Notes under the pieces: generated by a model
The model's database searches: none
The model's input: only the letters and a program-made list of their open reading frames with translations
Told to the model about the DNA's origin: nothing
Made by a program: the position numbers and the translations under genes
Part shown: positions 5,235 through 7,444 of the stretch, one piece after another
Layout of the letters: the number at the start of each line of letters is the position of its first letter
Position numbering within the stretch: position 1 is the stretch's first letter
DNA from: Bacteroidia bacterium
GTDB taxonomy: Bacteria > Bacteroidota > Bacteroidia > UBA8524
Length of the DNA stretch: 7,444 nucleotides
Direction: 5' to 3'
Assembly: GCA_023277325.1 (NCBI GenBank)
Contig: JALRIQ010000016.1
Location: 1 to 7,444 of the forward strand

Positions 5235-5993
5235 TTATTCGCTTTCAGCTTCGTGTTGCGTGTGATGACTTCTTCTTAAAACAAAGTTTTTTCCAAGGTA
5301 AACGCGTCTTACCATCTCGTCTTCGGCCAATTCTTCCGGAGTTCCTGCTTTCAATAATTTACCTTCGAAAAGCAGGTAAGCCCTGTCGGTAATGCCAAGT
5401 GTTTCGTCAACATTATGGTCAGTGATTAGCACTCCGATATTGCGTTCTTTAAGTTTATAGATGATTCCCTGAATATCTTCAACAGCAATCGGATCCACAC
5501 CAGCAAAAGGCTCATCAAGAAGAATAAATTTCGGGTCGGTAGCCAATGCCCGGGCAATCTCTGTCCGTCTTCTTTCTCCACCCGAAAGCACATTGCCCAT
5601 ATTCTTCCTCACGCGCTCCAGGCTAAATTCTGAAATCAGATCTTCCAGCTTATCCTTTTGCTCGGCTTTACTGAGCTTGGTCATTTCAAGAATAGCAGCA
5701 ATATTGTCTTCTACACTCAAGCGGCGAAATACCGAAGCTTCCTGCGGCAGGTAGCCAATTCCAATCTTAGCCCTTTTGTACATAGGCAGCTTGGTGATGT
5801 TAGTGTCATCCAGAAAAATCTCTCCCATGTCGGGCTGCACCAGACCAACCGTCATGTAGAAAGTTGTGGTTTTCCCTGCACCATTTGGACCGAGTAAGCC
5901 GACAATTTCACCCTGGTTTACGTGGATGGACACTTCATTTACAACCTTCCGTTTCCGGTATTCCTTCACCAAATTTTCTGTGTGTAATCTCAT
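5235..5993 (-). CDS. lptB: Lipopolysaccharide export ABC transporter ATP-binding protein LptB
   Basis: A 252-residue cytoplasmic ATPase that powers the LptB2FG transporter, which extracts lipopolysaccharide from the inner membrane and drives it across the Lpt bridge. Motifs in order: Walker [10 protein letters not shown] (35-43), Q-loop Q84 in [17 protein letters not shown] (81-97), signature [16 protein letters not shown] (136-151), Walker B FILLDEP (156-162), D-loop AGVDP (164-168) and switch H193 in [22 protein letters not shown] and a C-terminal VYLGKNF are typical of LptB rather than amino-acid transporters. The ATG at 5993 is chosen because it fits the family start and overlaps the recJ stop in ATGA (5993-5990); a longer in-frame start at 6038 lies inside recJ. 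No terminator was found in the 59 bases before the pseudogene. The LptF/LptG partners are not in the window. Confidence 0.96.
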   Translation of the reverse strand: MRLHTENLVKEYRKRKVVNEVSIHVNQGEIVGLLGPNGAGKTTTFYMTVGLVQPDMGEIFLDDTNITKLPMYKRAKIGIGYLPQEASVFRRLSVEDNIAAILEMTKLSKAEQKDKLEDLISEFSLERVRKNMGNVLSGGERRRTEIARALATDPKFILLDEPFAGVDPIAVEDIQGIIYKLKERNIGVLITDHNVDETLGITDRAYLLFEGKLLKAGTPEELAEDEMVRRVYLGKNFVLRRSHHTQHEAESE

Positions 5994-7444
5994 GCTTCGC
6001 TGGGTTTCATGTCGACAATTCGAAGTTGCATGCGCCACTTCTTATTGAACTCATTCCAATCAATGTGGTAGCAAATATCAAAAAGTTTGCCCTGCTTTAC
6101 AGCATTGTAATATTTCGCCTGAGAAAATGCCATTGCACCGACTATTCCATCTGCCGTATAAAAATTCATTGACAGGTGTTCTCCAAAGGTTTTTGCCATG
6201 CCTGTATCACGCACTCCTTTGCTAACAAAAAGCGGATTCATGTTTCCTGGTCCGAAGGGAGCCATTTGCACCATTTTTTTGGTAAAGGATTCTGAAATAG
6301 AAGAAAGACTGATTACCAAATCATAACTCAATTCGGGTACCAGACATTCTGGACGAATAGTAGCCGCAACCCGTTGCTCAAAAGCCGCTTTAAAGTCGGC
6401 TACTTTTTCTTTTTCCATCGTCAGTCCTGCAGCATGGGTATGTCCGCCAAACTGAAGAAGATGCTCGGAACACGCATCAATAGCCTCATGGATATCAAAG
6501 CCCTCAACCGAACGAGCTGATCCTGCTACCCTATCGCCGATGGCGGTGAGGACAATGGTTGGGCGGTAGTATTCTTCGACCAGGCGCGAAGCGACAATTC
6601 CGATTACTCCTTTGTTCCAATCTTCTCCGTAGGCTACGGTTGCTCGTTTCTCTCCAAAATTTGGATCTGCTTCACATTGGGCTATTGCCGCCTTGGTAAT
6701 TTCGGCCTCAAATTCCTTCCTGCTATCGTTGGTGGTATGGAGCTTAGAAGCAAATGCAGCTGCCTTGGCTTCATCCTGTTCCAAAAGCAAGTCGACAGCA
6801 CCATAGGCATGCTCTAATCGCCCAGCAGCGTTAATGCGCGGCCCTGCATAGAAAAGAATATCGGTGATATCATACGAAGACTTCGGTCGTTTTTCAAAAG
6901 CCTTCTCGAGCAAAACTTTAAGGCCAGGACAAGGGTTATTGTTCAGCTTATCTATCCCCCAAAATGCCAAAATGCGGTTCTCGCCACGAATCTCCACGAT
7001 ATCACAAGCGATGCTTACAGCAAGTAAATCCAGGTATTGAAAAACGACAGATTCATCAATGCCTCTGGTTCGTGCAATGGCCTGGGCCAATTTAAAACCA
7101 ACACCACAGCCGGAGAGTTCTTTGTATGGATATGCGCAATCAGAACGCTTAGGGTCTAATACGGCAACTGCTGGAGGCAGTATTTCACCAGGATTATGGT
7201 GATCGCAAACAATGAAGTCGATTCCGCGGTCTTTGGCCTGTTGGATGAGGCTGACTGACTTCACCCCACAATCGAGCGAAATCATCAGGGTATAACCTTG
7301 TTCGCTGGCATAATCAATTCCCTTTTGGGAGATTCCGTAGCCTTCCAAATTCCTATCTGGAATATAGTAGCTGCAGTTTGGATGGATGGAAAAGAGAAAA
7401 GAATAAAATAAGGTGACTGCCGTTGTCCCGTCGACATCATAATC
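5990..7444 (-). CDS. recJ: Single-stranded-DNA-specific exonuclease RecJ (partial, N-terminus beyond the window)
   Basis: 484 codons are present with no stop up to the window edge; the apparent TTG start at 7348 is internal, since coding runs on to 7444. RecJ degrades single-stranded DNA 5' to 3' in RecF-pathway recombination, base-excision and mismatch repair, using two metal ions held by a DHH domain. Counting from the edge, the window opens on motif [11 protein letters not shown] (1-10), followed by [10 protein letters not shown] (28-37), DCGVKS (58-63), the DHH triad in CDHHNPGE (80-87), [10 protein letters not shown] (110-119), [14 protein letters not shown] (200-213), and the DHHA1-type FGGHTHAAG (332-340); a C-terminal OB-like region follows. 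About 80-90 N-terminal residues are likely missing. All visible metal ligands are intact. The stop TGA overlaps the lptB start as ATGA, which suggests translational coupling. Confidence 0.97.
   Translation of the reverse strand, partial: DYDVDGTTAVTLFYSFLFSIHPNCSYYIPDRNLEGYGISQKGIDYASEQGYTLMISLDCGVKSVSLIQQAKDRGIDFIVCDHHNPGEILPPAVAVLDPKRSDCAYPYKELSGCGVGFKLAQAIARTRGIDESVVFQYLDLLAVSIACDIVEIRGENRILAFWGIDKLNNNPCPGLKVLLEKAFEKRPKSSYDITDILFYAGPRINAAGRLEHAYGAVDLLLEQDEAKAAAFASKLHTTNDSRKEFEAEITKAAIAQCEADPNFGEKRATVAYGEDWNKGVIGIVASRLVEEYYRPTIVLTAIGDRVAGSARSVEGFDIHEAIDACSEHLLQFGGHTHAAGLTMEKEKVADFKAAFEQRVAATIRPECLVPELSYDLVISLSSISESFTKKMVQMAPFGPGNMNPLFVSKGVRDTGMAKTFGEHLSMNFYTADGIVGAMAFSQAKYYNAVKQGKLFDICYHIDWNEFNKKWRMQLRIVDMKPSEA

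Noticed and set aside
5994..6038. A longer LptB starting at 6038
   Set aside because: It would overlap recJ by about 49 bases and add 15 residues unlike the family; the ATGA-overlapping ATG at 5993 fits the usual LptB N-terminus.
7346..7348. TTG as a start codon for a 452-residue RecJ
   Set aside because: The upstream codons encode motif I (DYDVDGTT) and the IPDRN segment of RecJ with no stop, so the gene continues past the window edge.

Overview
This 7.4 kb window looks like chromosomal DNA from a member of the Bacteroidota. Three things point there: matches to the Bacteroidota promoter pattern (TTG ... TAnnTTTG) upstream of three genes, almost no Shine-Dalgarno sites, and proteins of a Bacteroidota type (a 630-residue PurF relative, an SGNH-like remnant, and a decayed surface protein). 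I cannot name the order or genus. Most content is housekeeping; the accessory part is two damaged genes and a short tandem repeat.

Layout. 1-124 is the 3' end of an aldose 1-epimerase-family gene (+). 206-541 is a small DUF805 membrane protein (-) with its own intrinsic terminator (161-187) and a probable promoter (566-596). 601-1173 is an SGNH-hydrolase-like fragment (+) that has lost its N-terminal half and its catalytic His. It converges on a two-gene minus-strand unit: aroQ (2017-2436, type II 3-dehydroquinate dehydratase) followed 23 bases later by purine nucleoside phosphorylase (1181-1993). Head to head with aroQ, across a 104-base divergent promoter region, is a large PurF-family gene (2541-4433, +). 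From 4434 to 5234 no intact gene is present. That stretch holds a hairpin just after the PurF-like stop and a minus-strand pseudogene of an exported Bacteroidota-type protein (4519-5175). The pseudogene contains a 21-base tandem repeat. The right end is a minus-strand unit: recJ (partial, runs off the window) overlapping lptB by 4 bases, with the pseudogene downstream in the same direction.

How the genes relate. Purine salvage (nucleoside phosphorylase) and a PurF-type PRPP amidotransferase sit on opposite sides of one regulatory region, with an aromatic-amino-acid gene leading the salvage unit. RecJ (ssDNA exonuclease) and LptB (ATPase of lipopolysaccharide export) have no shared pathway but are arranged for translational coupling. 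The least ordinary items are the PurF-like protein, which departs from canonical PurF at the glutaminase oxyanion hole and the PRPP flexible loop, and the decaying surface-protein gene, which I assembled by following the reading frame through several lesions. I found no mobile element, CRISPR array, tRNA or rRNA.
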